DNA of 64,000 nt from Ramazzottius varieornatus (lineage: Eukaryota > Tardigrada > Eutardigrada > Parachela > Ramazzottiidae), in assembly GCA_001949185.1 (NCBI GenBank), contig BDGG01000004.1, forward strand, positions 3,567,777 through 3,631,776, given 5' to 3'. Below, piece by piece: positions 52,101 to 62,521 of this stretch. The notes beneath the pieces are model-generated. The model searched no databases. It was not told where the DNA came from and saw nothing but the letters and a program-made list of their open reading frames with translations. How positions within the stretch are numbered: position 1 is the stretch's first letter; every line of letters starts with the position of its first letter. A program made the translations under genes and the position numbers.

Positions 52101-53748
52101 TGATGATGGCTCCGTACTGCCGAGCCCGTTGACTAAACGCGTCTGGAGGAAATTGCCGAATAGCTGGAAAAGGAAAAAAACAGGTCACGGAATACGAATC
52201 TTGATGGTTTGATTGGGTTTACCTACCTGGCACTGAGCAGTCGTTCTCCGTTGCGGCTTCTGGCCCACCTGTGGAGTGAGACGCATTCGCAACGGAAGTT
52301 ACATCATCGTCGTCATCATCAGTTGTGGTTAGCGGAGAAACTGTGGTTGTCTTTTTTGTCGTGGTGGTTCGGGTAGTAGAACGCCGAGTTCTAACAGTAG
52401 TTGCTTCTTCTTCGGGCTCCTCCTCTTCCTCGGTCTCTCCTTCTTTTTCAGGTTTCTCCGCGGCCTCCTCACCTTCTTCGTTCTCTTCGGACGGCACAGC
52501 TCCATCTCCGTCCTGTTCCTCGTTTTCCTCGGTCGGTTCTTCGGTAGTCTCTTCCTCCTCCTCGGCTTGACGTCGAATCCTGCGCAGCAGAACCGAAGAG
52601 TCTGGTTTGTCTGCAAGAGCAACTTCCCTCTGGAAGAACGATCTTCCTTCCTGAGCGATCGATTTGTGGGAAGAGTCACTCGCAGCCGTCGGATCAGCAG
52701 AAAATTTGGAAAGAAATGCGGGACCTACGACAGAACCTGGTGAGTAAATTCGCGAAAACAGAAGTCAGATGAGCTTGTGAACTGATGAAATGGATTACGG
52801 TATACTGTCCAGCAAAGTAATCAAGAAATGCCAAATTACTTTTGCAGTTAACCGCTCAATTTGAAACAAAAGGATCAGCATTATTCCTGCTCCTGGAGCA
52901 GGAACAAATGAAGAGTTTGGAGCAGAGTGTNNNNNNNNNNNNNNNNNNNNNNNNNNNNNNNNNNNNNNNNNNNNNNNNNNNNNNNNNNNNNNNNNNNNNN
53001 NNNNAGCACTGCTCCACACTCTGCATATGTACCGCTGGCACGAGCAAGAGTTCCTTGAATCGATGGAGCGGGATTTTATCTCGACGGTTCACTTTGCATT
53101 ATTTTACAAATTTATATTCGGTTTCTATTAGTATTCGCACACGTGTAATCTCTGGTTACTCGATACTATCTCTTATAACAATGGGCCCGGCATTGCTGCC
53201 AACCACACTTCGGAAACTCTTTAGTTGCCGAAGCAAAGACATCAAAGGCGAACGCTCAAGCGACCGATAAAAAAAATGGGTCCTCATTACCCCTCCACTT
53301 TTGATACTCCATTAACTTCTTCTCTCCAGAAGGCGGAGGACCTGCATCAGGCTGCATGCTACGTCTGGTGAAGACCATTTTATGGAGAGAAAATAATCTC
53401 TGGTGAACTGCGAGCTGCAGCCCCGCTCTTCATCAATATGGAAAATCTCAATGCTTGCGTGCCAACCCCCAGTTGACAGAACGACCCGGAAAAATTGCTC
53501 CATCGATCGGTATCCCGACAAATGGGATATGTTTGGCCAATCATCACTCACAAGCTGAACATACTATTGCAAACTTCATGTAAGCGAAACACGTGGAGAG
53601 AAACAATCGAGTGCTGCTCCAGTCAGGACATGCGAAGAAGACCTTACTTACGTAAACGCGAATCCGTGACCAATAGGAATATGGAAACGAAGATAGTCAC
53701 CCGGCAGACCTTCGCAAGTCGAGAGGGCGGCACAGTTCCAGCAGGCAT
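49175..53748 (-). CDS. K+-dependent Na+/Ca2+ exchanger (SLC24/NCKX)
   Basis: Seventeen exons: 53748-53652, 52724-52227, 52163-52012, 51936-51891, 51821-51783, 51665-51559, 51427-51353, 51263-51238, 51157-51104, 50989-50859, 50788-50689, 50630-50527, 50207-50045, 49968-49902, 49814-49728, 49655-49515 and 49435-49175. Phases close; about 715 residues. N-terminal signal anchor ([11 protein letters not shown]); then an extracellular stretch with a Glu run, a Thr/Arg run and DDDDDD. Then [11 protein letters not shown]; the alpha-1 repeat ([21 protein letters not shown]); [16 protein letters not shown]; a cytosolic loop; and the alpha-2 repeat ([30 protein letters not shown]). The C-terminus, [10 protein letters not shown]...VNPPMC, is like SLC24A1-4. 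Role: plasma-membrane Ca2+ extrusion coupled to Na+ and K+. The junction 50527/50207 is the least certain. Intron 1 contains an assembly gap. Confidence 0.93.
52931..53004. other. 74-nt assembly gap in SLC24 intron 1
   Basis: A run of 74 N. Sequence on each side is an imperfect inverted repeat: GAGTTTGGAGCAGAGTGT before it and AGCACTGCTCCACACTCTGC after it. Confidence 0.99.
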
Positions 53749-56097
53749 CCTCTATACAATATTATTTCCGTAGAAATTCAATACTTTTATTCACTGCAGA
53801 TAACAAAGCTAGTTTGGGAGTTGAGATCAGCGCAACGCGGTATGAAAGTACCGCGAACAGCGGTCGGGTGTTGAAGGATGGAAAGTAAAGATGCGCTGTA
53901 GCAAAAATAACACATTACACCGCAAAGTGAGGGTCTACAGCTCTTCTGGGATCTACACTTTGATTTCGGAGCAATCTACTACAACCTTTAAATAGGAGGA
54001 AACGGTTGAACAGGTCTCAAAAGAGAGAGTAGGCTGAATTATGCAGGGACCGCGCGACTTGATGGGGCAAAAGTCGAGATAAGTCCAGAATGACTTAGGT
54101 GTAATCCAGGGGCATGGGGGGTCCTCGGCTGTCAATTCTAATCACTGATTGCATAACAAGATATAGAATGTGGGAGAGTTCTTCAGTGTGCATCTGTGCT
54201 TACTCTAGAGAAGCCAGCGAAGCGTTGGTAAGTTTTAAACTGATGATGGTGCCGGGGACTCTCAGCTAAGGTGATGATCGTAAATATTCTACTTTCGCAG
54301 AGGAGAGGTTCATCATCGACGCCGACTAGGTGATAATTTTGGAGGGTAACGAAATCACGTCCCGCCGGAGCACCGTAAAACGAACATCGAGGAAATCAGG
54401 ATATCGGCATTGCTCTTCCAAGATACCGATGACGCAGTGGCGAGTTTGATAACAGTCATTTTGAGCTTAATACATATGTACGCGGTGATCTGAATGGAGT
54501 TCCTTGTCGCGGTCTCTGGCTACAGTGTGGTATTTGCTCTAAACGGCTCACGATAGACATCTCGCTCTCCCCAAATTCCCCTTGCATCAACCACTCTCCG
54601 ATAAGCCAAGAGAGCTCCCCACATCTCCGTGCCAGTCGATAACTTGAAGCCGAATGATTTTACAGCTTGCTCTTATTCAACCGAACCCTTGTATGTCACT
54701 TCATGCTTTCTCCCCAGTCCTACCAAGCTCAAAAACGGGAACAGCGGAGTGGGTCGGGGCGCTGTTTATTTTACACTAGACAAACTGACTGCCATCTTTA
54801 TAGATTCAGTACTACATGGGATCCATCCTGCGTACGGATGAAACGAGCCCTTGCTTCTGTCGCATGATCGGTTTTATTTGCATATCCTCGTCCATATACT
54901 AGGGCACACTGGAAAACGATCTTTTCTAGTCAACGCATTAAGGGTCGTTCGGAAAAACATTGAGCGTCTTAGTCTAATAGCCGGCCGTGTTTTGGCGGTG
55001 TCATAATGAAATTCAGAACAACCGCGAGGATCGAGCAGTGGCTGGTAGTCATAAAGTCAGAATCCGATGTTCATCTATAAGATCTAAGATATTTTCCATC
55101 CTCAATTATTCTCTATCCAAAAAAGAACAAAACAACAAGTTTACTTATTCAGCAAACTTCTCGGCGACCAACCCAGCTGGTTTGCCAACCAGATACTTCG
55201 CGCCGGCCGCGAACGACGACGCCATCTGCAGCGCATACCTTGTTAATTACGTCGAAGTGCTCTACTTCGAAATCGCAATGTCGCTACTCTCACATAGGTA
55301 AAACCACTGACTCACCCAGTTACTCCTTGTTGTGCCCGCAGGTAGACTCATCGTCCTCCGTATTTGCAGGTTGCTTTGTCAACAATCCGACGCTGTTGAC
55401 TGTTGGGCAGTGTCCGTTGTTGAACAGTTCCCCAGACTGGATACTCTGCGGAAAATCCGAGGAACCACTCGCGGCGGGATGGCCAAGGAGTGAACGTTCA
55501 TCGCGGGAGTTTTGACAGTCGACGGCTGCTCAGCCTCCACTCTAGAAGATCTTGTAGAGTTGTTTCTGGCTATCTGCAGTGTCTGTTTGCCCTGTTTGGG
55601 GCCACTAAACCGGATAACGACGACTCCTGACCTAACTGAGTAAGTTTACTAGGTGTGAGATAGCCTAATCTACGAAACTTACACGCAGACTGTCACTGAT
55701 CAGTTGACGATGCCTGACAGTAAGATCAACCGGAAGTCGCAAACAGGAACAGCGACATTCGTTGTTCCAGGTCTTTTTGCAGATGACTTGGACGCTCGAT
55801 AGGACTGATTTGAGTGTCCTTATGGTTTTTCCGGGCATCCGGAATCTGTTCTGCAAGTTAAGGCAGTTCCGACGCTCCCGCAAATAATGCGTCACATGCT
55901 GCCATAAAACAGTCCCTCTATATACGTGTTTACTCGTTACTTATAATAAAAAATAAGCCGTAAACATATCGGTTATGATGACATTTCGTAGCTTTGCAAC
56001 AAACTCTGCGGAGTGTCGAGACTGTAGAGGACATTTTGATCGCGCTGTACGATTTCCAAAATTTATAGTGGGTACTTTGTTGTAGGAAATGGGGATA
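53749..56097. other. Divergent region between SLC24 and DEGS1
   Basis: Apart from one small candidate ORF (55145-55351), nothing is recognisable. A 60-codon minus frame (53953-54135) reads PWITPKSFWTYLDF but has no support. A 3' splice site (TTTGTTGTAG at about 56085) indicates a 5' UTR exon of DEGS1 here. Confidence 0.4.
55145..55351 (-). CDS. Candidate 38-residue small protein, unidentified
   Basis: Possible exons 55351-about 55313 (MSLPAGTTRSNW, then GTGAGT) and 55225-55145 (MASSFAAGAKYLVGKPAG, then LVAEKFAE and stop). They are joined by an 87-nt intron ending GCGCTGCAG. The second exon alone is a 26-codon ORF starting right after that acceptor. The peptide is Ala/Gly/Lys-rich and could form an amphipathic helix. 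I do not recognise a family. It is kept because composition and splice signals look better than chance. Confidence 0.3.
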
Positions 56098-57401
56098 ATG
56101 GGCTCAAGCAATTCTCGCTTGGACTTCGAATGGGTCTACGACGACGAGCCCCATGCCACTCGGCGGAAAGAAATGCTAAGTGAGTGCTTTTCTTACACGC
56201 GGAAAGGTTGTTCATGGACTTGAGGCTTATCGATGTTCAAATCCATAGTGAAATATCCAGAAATCAAGAAGCTGATGGGACCTGATTATCATCTGAAATA
56301 CCACGTTGCTGTTCTCGTTCTCATTCAGATAATCGCCTGCTGGATGATCCACCTCAGCCAGTGTTCCTGGCTCATGGTGATGTTGTTGGGTTACTGTTTC
56401 GGTGGCGTTATCAATCATTCGCTGACGTTAGCAGTTCACGAGACAGCTCACAACTTGGCTTTCGGTCATTCACGCTTGATGCTCAACCGAGCATTCGGCA
56501 TGTTTGCCAACCTGCCTATCGGCATTCCCATGAGTATCTCCTTCAAGAAGTACCACCTCGAGCATCATCGATATCAGGGAGATGAGATCCTCGACACGGA
56601 CATTCCCAGTGTGATGGAAGGGCGGATCTTCTGCAACACTTTAATGAAGATCGTCTGGGTTCTCCTGCAGCCGTTCTTCTACGCATTCCGCCCATTCTTT
56701 GTCAACCCAAAGCCGCCAACACGGCTGGAGCATATCAACCTCGCCGTGCAGCTAGCTTTTAACTTGACTATTTACTATTTCTGGGGTGTGAAACCGGTGG
56801 TGTATCTGGTAGGAGGTACCTTGATGGCGATGGGACTTCATCCTGTTGCTGGACATTTCATTTCGGAGCATTACATGTTCCTGAAGGGCCACGAAACCTA
56901 CTCGTACTATGGTCCACTGAACTACGTAACTTTCAATGTCGGTTATCACATGGAGCACCACGACTTTCCCTACATCGCAGGATCCAAGCTCGAGAAGGTA
57001 CGTATCTCTGTTGAAATAACTTTCGCGAAATTCGCCAACCGGAAGTTAACGAGGAAGTTTCGTTTCAGCTTCGCCACATCGCGCCAGAGTACTACAACCA
57101 CCTTCCTCATTACACTTCCTGGTCGAAGGTTATCTATGATTTCATAGTGGATCCGGACATTGGTCCGTATGCTCGTGTGAAGAGGAAGAACACCATCGGG
57201 ACTGGTGCGAACGGCGAACAGGTTACTCAGATCACCGATGGGGTTCCTAATCTTCCTTCCACTCACGCAAATATTCTTGCATCACCCAAGATACATTCCA
57301 ATGGAAAGGCCTCTGGACACACCGAAACCTGTCTGGGTGGAATAGCAGGAAGTGGTTCCAAGTTCTGCAGCAGTTTCGCGGGAGGTGACATCGTTTTCTG
57401 A
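56098..57401 (+). CDS. DEGS1: Sphingolipid Delta4-desaturase (dihydroceramide desaturase)
   Basis: Three exons, 56098-56179, 56249-56997 and 57069-57401. All phases close; 387 residues. It starts [20 protein letters not shown], with Gly2 in a myristoylation context as in DEGS1; an in-frame ATG nine nt upstream would give MGIMGSS. The lipid-desaturase N-domain is followed by membrane helices and three histidine boxes, [15 protein letters not shown] and HMEHHDFP, that bind the di-iron centre. [24 protein letters not shown] is the DEGS signature. Role: introduces the C4-C5 double bond in dihydroceramide at the ER, making ceramide. About 65 residues after VKRKN extend beyond the vertebrate C-terminus; this tail is Ser/Gly-rich and unassigned. 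Confidence 0.96.
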
Positions 57402-58494
57402 GACAAAGGCAGCATGGGAACGTAATGATCTGTTGGTCGGATCTATTCTCTCGAAAATGACGAGCTAGGTTGGCTTTCGCTGGCTGGTATGAGTTTGAAG
57501 ATGTGCTTGTCTTCCGCTACGATATCGAGTTTCTCACGAAGTCAGTCATCTCATCAGCACGTTGGCTCAGGAACTCTGCAAAAGCCTTACTCTAAATTGT
57601 TTCTCTTCTTGCTTGGAAAGTTCCTTCACTTCCTTGTTGCGAATTTTTGCCTGGATTGATAAATAATTTATGAAAAACGTTTCTCTGTGACAATGAATTT
57701 CCGGTTGTGAACCTGTCTCTGAGTGTGGACGGATAAAACGCTCCGGTTTGTCAGGCAGTACAGTTCCCTTTGGGCGAGGTGACACTGTGACAGTTGGGTG
57801 ACGCTGTGCCAAGGTGGCGTTTAAAACTGGCGCATGACGTCATCCAAGAAACCTTGCGCCTGGCTGGTTTTATCACATCACAGATCAGTCCAACACGTGG
57901 CGAAAAGGCCAACTTCCTACATTCTCTAAGATCTGGAGCTTGATCGACTGCGTCTCTAGCAGGCGGAAAACGGTCCAAGACTTTCCCAACTTTCCGCAGA
58001 AGATTTTCTGGGATCTGAAATTCTGAATACAGAGTTCAAACTCCAAGCTGCCTTTTCGGAAGCGGCTGATTGCCCGATTGCGCTGAGGCCATCGAAAAAA
58101 TGAATTTCCCCGAAAACCATTCCTTGAGTGATTTCTTTTCAACTGACAACAATCATGGAATATGATACACAAAAAACGCCGCCAACAGTACAAATGAAGA
58201 GAAGCATCCAGAAGGATATGCGCAACCTCGACTTCATCAACGCTCCAGAAAAAACACTATTTCGACATGTTCGGCAAAATCAAATGAAATGCCATACACG
58301 CCAACTCAGCATCCCCAGAGTGCATCCTCCATCTGAAAAAAAATTCTGTCAGAAGGACTATTCACGATTGGAATACATCGATACCTTGAAACAGAAGAGA
58401 ATTTTCGGTGAAAACACGTACCTTCAAGCTCGCGGATCGCATCCAGACTTGCCACAGCATTCCCGACAAATGTGCTGCTCCGAACGTTGATGGC
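57402..58494. other. Between DEGS1 and eL41
   Basis: The DEGS1 3' UTR, then candidate short frames. On the minus strand, IPENLLRKVGKVLDRFP (about 58016) and KEVKELSKQEEKQF (about 57640) look exon-like but did not assemble into a chain. A hairpin-rich patch with GGTGGCG and TGACGTCAT is at 57810-57870. Confidence 0.3.
58128..58490 (+). CDS. Candidate 120-codon ORF, unidentified
   Basis: Uninterrupted frame with ordinary-looking codon use and a hydrophilic product (MEYDTQKTPPTVQMKRS, then KDMRNLDFINAPEKTLF). It ends five nt from the eL41 stop codon on the other strand. No domain, signal peptide or homology recognised. It may be a chance frame across the eL41 3' UTR. Confidence 0.25.
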   Translation: MISFQLTTIMEYDTQKTPPTVQMKRSIQKDMRNLDFINAPEKTLFRHVRQNQMKCHTRQLSIPRVHPPSEKKFCQKDYSRLEYIDTLKQKRIFGENTYLQARGSHPDLPQHSRQMCCSER

Positions 58495-58572
58495 TTACTT
58501 CGATCGCTCTCGCATCTTCCTCCTCTTCCGCTTCAGACGTCGCATACGCTTCTTCTTCCATTTGTCCCTCAT
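58495..58572 (-). CDS. RPL41: Ribosomal protein eL41
   Basis: A 25-codon ORF (78 nt) reading MRDKWKKKRMRRLKRK, then RRKMRERSK and stop. It is almost only Lys, Arg and Met and matches the near-invariant eukaryotic eL41 (MRAKWRKKRMRRLKRK..). Only a few residues differ, for example Asp at position 3. The protein is a single helix at the subunit interface of the 80S ribosome. The ATG follows a 3' splice site (CTTTGATTCAG) by one base, so a 5' UTR exon lies upstream. A donor (GTACGTG) about 74 nt after the stop may mark a 3' UTR intron. Confidence 0.95.
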   Translation of the reverse strand: MRDKWKKKRMRRLKRKRRKMRERSK

Positions 58573-59656
58573 CCTGAATCAAAGAGCTCGGAAAATTCTA
58601 CCGAAGACTTGAAAGTAACTGGACTAAGCTTTGCTTGTATCGCTGAAAGCCTGAAACTTGTTGGACAGTCGAAAACGATCAAGAAAGCGAACCGTTGATT
58701 CATCGATTGGTCCGCCGCCAGTGGACTGTATGGTTTGCGGTACAGAACGACGGTCCAATGCTTGACATGTACAGTCAGCGCTTTACACCATATCTGCGTC
58801 ATAAGGACAATATTCCAACTCGGGTTGCTCGGTATCCTGTACGCTACCTCGTTGAAACACTGCCACTGACGGCATGGAAATGTTAAGCGCACGACGGTTA
58901 TAAGCCGAACACTCAGGACTAGACGTCCCGGGTGCGACCGACTGTACGTGGATGTATGCGGGTAGCTTACAACTTGTATGATGACATCACGGTTGAACAA
59001 CTCGAAGTCAGTCTGGGAGATGGCAGCACTGCACGGGTCCCTTGTGACAGACCATGAAAGTGGTAGTCTAACTCTTTTTGTATTTCTCCTCTCTTCGATT
59101 TCTCCTCTCTTCGGTCAACGCGCTAAACCAGATAGGTCTCTAAGGGGTGCAAACGAGAGCATTCAGGCAGTCTGACAATCTGGCAGTCTGAGAAAAGTGG
59201 CTCTTATTGGAAAGATTGTACTTGCGGTCCCGCTGTTCAATGGTACATTGAAGAAAGTGGGAAAGAGGATTCCCTCAAGAACCAGCAAGTACCCTAGACA
59301 CAAAACGAAATGCGTACGATAAATTGAACAACGAACACACTCACAATTCAAATTTGAAAATCTAAAACAGTCGACATCGTTAGACCGGTCGTAAAAGAGA
59401 AAATAATGAGTATTCAATCTTTACACAACGTAACCACAATGTTCAACACCAGGAAATGTAATCCTTCTATTAGACAATGAGCTCTAGCTTTCATAACTAT
59501 ACACGATCCAAGACCCATGTCAAGGTCCCTCGTCAGCAGCGGCTCCCGTTCGACATTGATTCGCTCGATATAGAAGGAGCACGGCCACCTGCGGTTAGTA
59601 AAGCATCTGAGAACCCCGCACAACATGGCGCTTGCTTTAGGAGCACAGTACGCACA
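58573..59656. other. Between eL41 and WDR26
   Basis: No gene recognised; it should hold the eL41 5' exon and promoter and the WDR26 3' UTR. Confidence 0.45.
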
Positions 59657-62521
59657 CTAACAGTGGACGACTTTCTCTCGTTTACACCAAACGAATGTCT
59701 GTAAGCACCAACCTGAGCTGGACTTCGGGGTCCATATCCTAACAGTACCATCGTCAGACGCACTACAAAAAGAAACACCATTGTGATCGAATATCAGAAA
59801 GATTAGTCAAGAGTCAGACTGGACAAAAAAACATACTGTCTCTCGGCAAAGCTCAACTCAGGTGTCAGTTCAATATACCTCGCGATCATGGAAGGACAAG
59901 CAGGATTCCAATGCACACAATTGACAGTTCGTGTGTGACCAGGTAGTGTCATGACTGGTGTTTCCTTCTCCACGCTCCAGATATACACTTTATGATCTGT
60001 AAGATACCACGATGCAAAGAACGGATAACTCTTCAACGGGGCAGGCTCTTACGACCTAAGATACGCCCACGACGCGAACATACCTTCGCTTCCGCTGGCA
60101 ATGAATCGCTCATCGACCCCTCCAAAGCAGGAATGGATAGTGCAGTGTCCCTGGGTTAAGCCCTGAAACCTTCGAATCAGCACTCGGTCCTCGAGATCCC
60201 ACAGGTGCACGCCTTGGTGGGCGATGTTGAGCAGCGCCAGGCGACCAGACCGATCACAAGTGAAAGACATGATGGGATGGTCCTCTTTTATCCTGTACGA
60301 TGATGTCAATCTGTAGAAAATGGACTGCATGTGAGAGCCACCAGATTCCAGCCCGTCAACCATACATTAAACTGCCGAAGTTACTAAACCCATTCACTTA
60401 CGTTTGTCGGTCTGCAACATCGTCAAAGTCGTATGCGCGGATACGATTGTGAACATCAGCGGCTAATACTTTTCCATCATCGCGGAAGGCAAGACCTTGA
60501 ACTCGAACACCTTCCCAAGTGCTCAATAAGGCTCCCCCGATATCCTGTAATAAAAAAATATCGTATAAAATCAACGTCGATTCTTCAAAGAAGAGTTCCA
60601 TTCATATGGCACTCTTACACAGAGATAAAATTGTCCTTTGCTTCCACCGGTTACTAATTTCTTCCCATCTTTGTGCCATGCGATGGTTGTAAGTACGTCT
60701 TCGCTAAACTCTTTTAACTTTTGCACCGGCTCCGTACTGTTACTCTGTAATAAGACAGCATAGTATTATTAACAGTACCACGAAGACACCTTGACACAAG
60801 CTCAACCAAAATTTCGCAAGTAAATTTCGTATACTGCTTTATCCTGTACCTCGACATTCCATATCCACACTTCATCATTGGCGGGATCGTCCGGACCACA
60901 TGCGGCCAGGTGCCGATTATCGGAGCTCCAAGCGACACAGGACACGCCGTAGACCTGGCCATTCTCCCTCTCCATCTCCAGTACTTTACTGAATTTGACT
61001 TCGTACGTATTCTAGAACAGAAAGAACAGCAGTGAAGTTTGCTTTACGAAGAAGGCCAGAGTCAGTGACTTTAGCCAAGAATAAACTTACGAGATCCACA
61101 TCCCAGATTATGACAGAGCTATCCTTCGAGCTTGTCGCCAGTCGTTTCCCATTGGGTGAGAAGCGACAGAACCATACTTCATCACAGTGTTCACCAAGTA
61201 TTTGAGAGGTTTCACAGGGAAAGTTGTCTCTGTAAAAAAATGAACGAAAACTGATCGTCAGTCACTTTTATCGTTCAGAATCTACCATTTGTAATGTGAG
61301 AAATGGTATCACGCACGTACTTGTTGCAGACATGGTCCACCAGCAGAGTCATGCTGCTGCTGGTAGCCTCTCTCGGGAGATTGTGGCAAGGGCACCGCGC
61401 GACCTGTGAGCCGACTGCCTGATCCAGTAGGGTGGTCAGGCGACGCGGAGGAAGCATCACAGATGGGGGTAAAAACACTACGAACCAAACACGACACCGT
61501 TCATAATCGCGGTTCGACAGAGGGGCGAATCGGTCAAAACCACTGGGGATCAACGCAAGACAGGGCTTACTTTGTAACTGATCCATCAAAGCTTGCCTCG
61601 ACACTTTACCCTTTCCGCTCCATCCCGCCATGCGACACAGTTCCTTCTTTCCGTTCGTCATCAAGCACCTACAAAAACGGCCATGTACAGAATCCTGCTC
61701 TTCGTAACATAAGAACGCTTTGCGTACCGACTAAGCTCATGGACTCTCGGAATATTGTGATTCAATGGTGTGATGTCTTGTCGTAGCGTCTGCAAAGCTT
61801 CCAGTGGCTTGTTATCCTGCACAAGCTCCAGATACTTTTGCTCACGAAGGAGGAACTGCATCCTCTGAAGGCCACAACCGGACTGTAGGTATATCGGTCA
61901 AGATACGGAACCAGTTACTGCTCACCTTCAATGCTTCCGGTTGATTTACCATCAATACCAACTCATTCAAAGAAGCCTCAGCCTGACAAAACACAAAGAA
62001 TAACAATCAGGAAACGCTGGTGTGACTAAACACGACCCGCTGAAGGTTCATTCAGTAAAGATATACTTCATCCCAGCTGCCGCTCATCACGTTCTCTCTC
62101 AGCGTGGACGCGCAGTACTGTTCCATCTCACATCCCGATTCAGAAACCAGGGCTTGTACAGTTTTCCTACCAAACGAAAGGATGTATGCCTATAGCACAA
62201 CACAACTGGTCGAAAGAGTGTTGAAGCGTACGTCAGACCCAGGTTCTGAAGGTACTGTCCAAGTAACCGTAAAACCTCCTGGTCATGCGTGGAGTAGGTA
62301 CGGAAATCTGCCTTCTTAGCATGCCCATTAGTGCTACCATTGCTTGTGCTACTGTCGCTGTAGTCTCCTTTGGCGAAGTTGATCCGATCCGACCTTTGCT
62401 TCAGCCCGTGAACTCCACCATCTCCATTCTTTTCCTCGCCATTCTGTTCGGAACTTAACCTGCGCTCGTAGCTGTGTTCCAGCAAACTCTCTGCGACTTG
62501 GCTGCGACTTCTACCGTCCAT
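59657..62521 (-). CDS. WDR26: WDR26 (GID7-like) WD40 protein of the CTLH ubiquitin ligase
   Basis: Thirteen exons: 62521-62232, 62166-62067, 61982-61926, 61864-61728, 61668-61571, 61477-61321, 61229-61091, 61011-60850, 60744-60619, 60544-60402, 60310-60084, 59996-59879 and 59762-59657. All phases close; 619 residues. Disordered N-terminus; LisH ([19 protein letters not shown]); CTLH ([19 protein letters not shown]); [36 protein letters not shown]; then WD40 repeats ([100 protein letters not shown]). Role: substrate-recruiting subunit of the CTLH/GID E3 ligase. The last 22 residues are divergent. An in-frame upstream exon (RKRLRQE, near 62645) may extend the N-terminus. Confidence 0.96.

Noticed and set aside
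52329-52679. 116-codon Lys/Arg-rich minus ORF
   Set aside because: Alternative frame of SLC24 exon 2; the acidic Thr-rich frame is the one that joins both neighbours in phase.
54895-54960. Fragment GGAAAACGATCTTTTC resembling the middle arm of element A
   Set aside because: Only one arm is present, with no GGCGCAC core and no inverted partner.
57775-57875. Possible twelfth copy of element A
   Set aside because: Contains GGTGGCG and TGGCGCATGACGTCAT, but the outer arms and the order of blocks do not match; treated as an unrelated hairpin-rich patch.
59533-59781. 82-codon minus ORF at the WDR26 3' end
   Set aside because: Out of phase with the preceding WDR26 exon; the in-phase frame gives [11 protein letters not shown] and stops at 59657.
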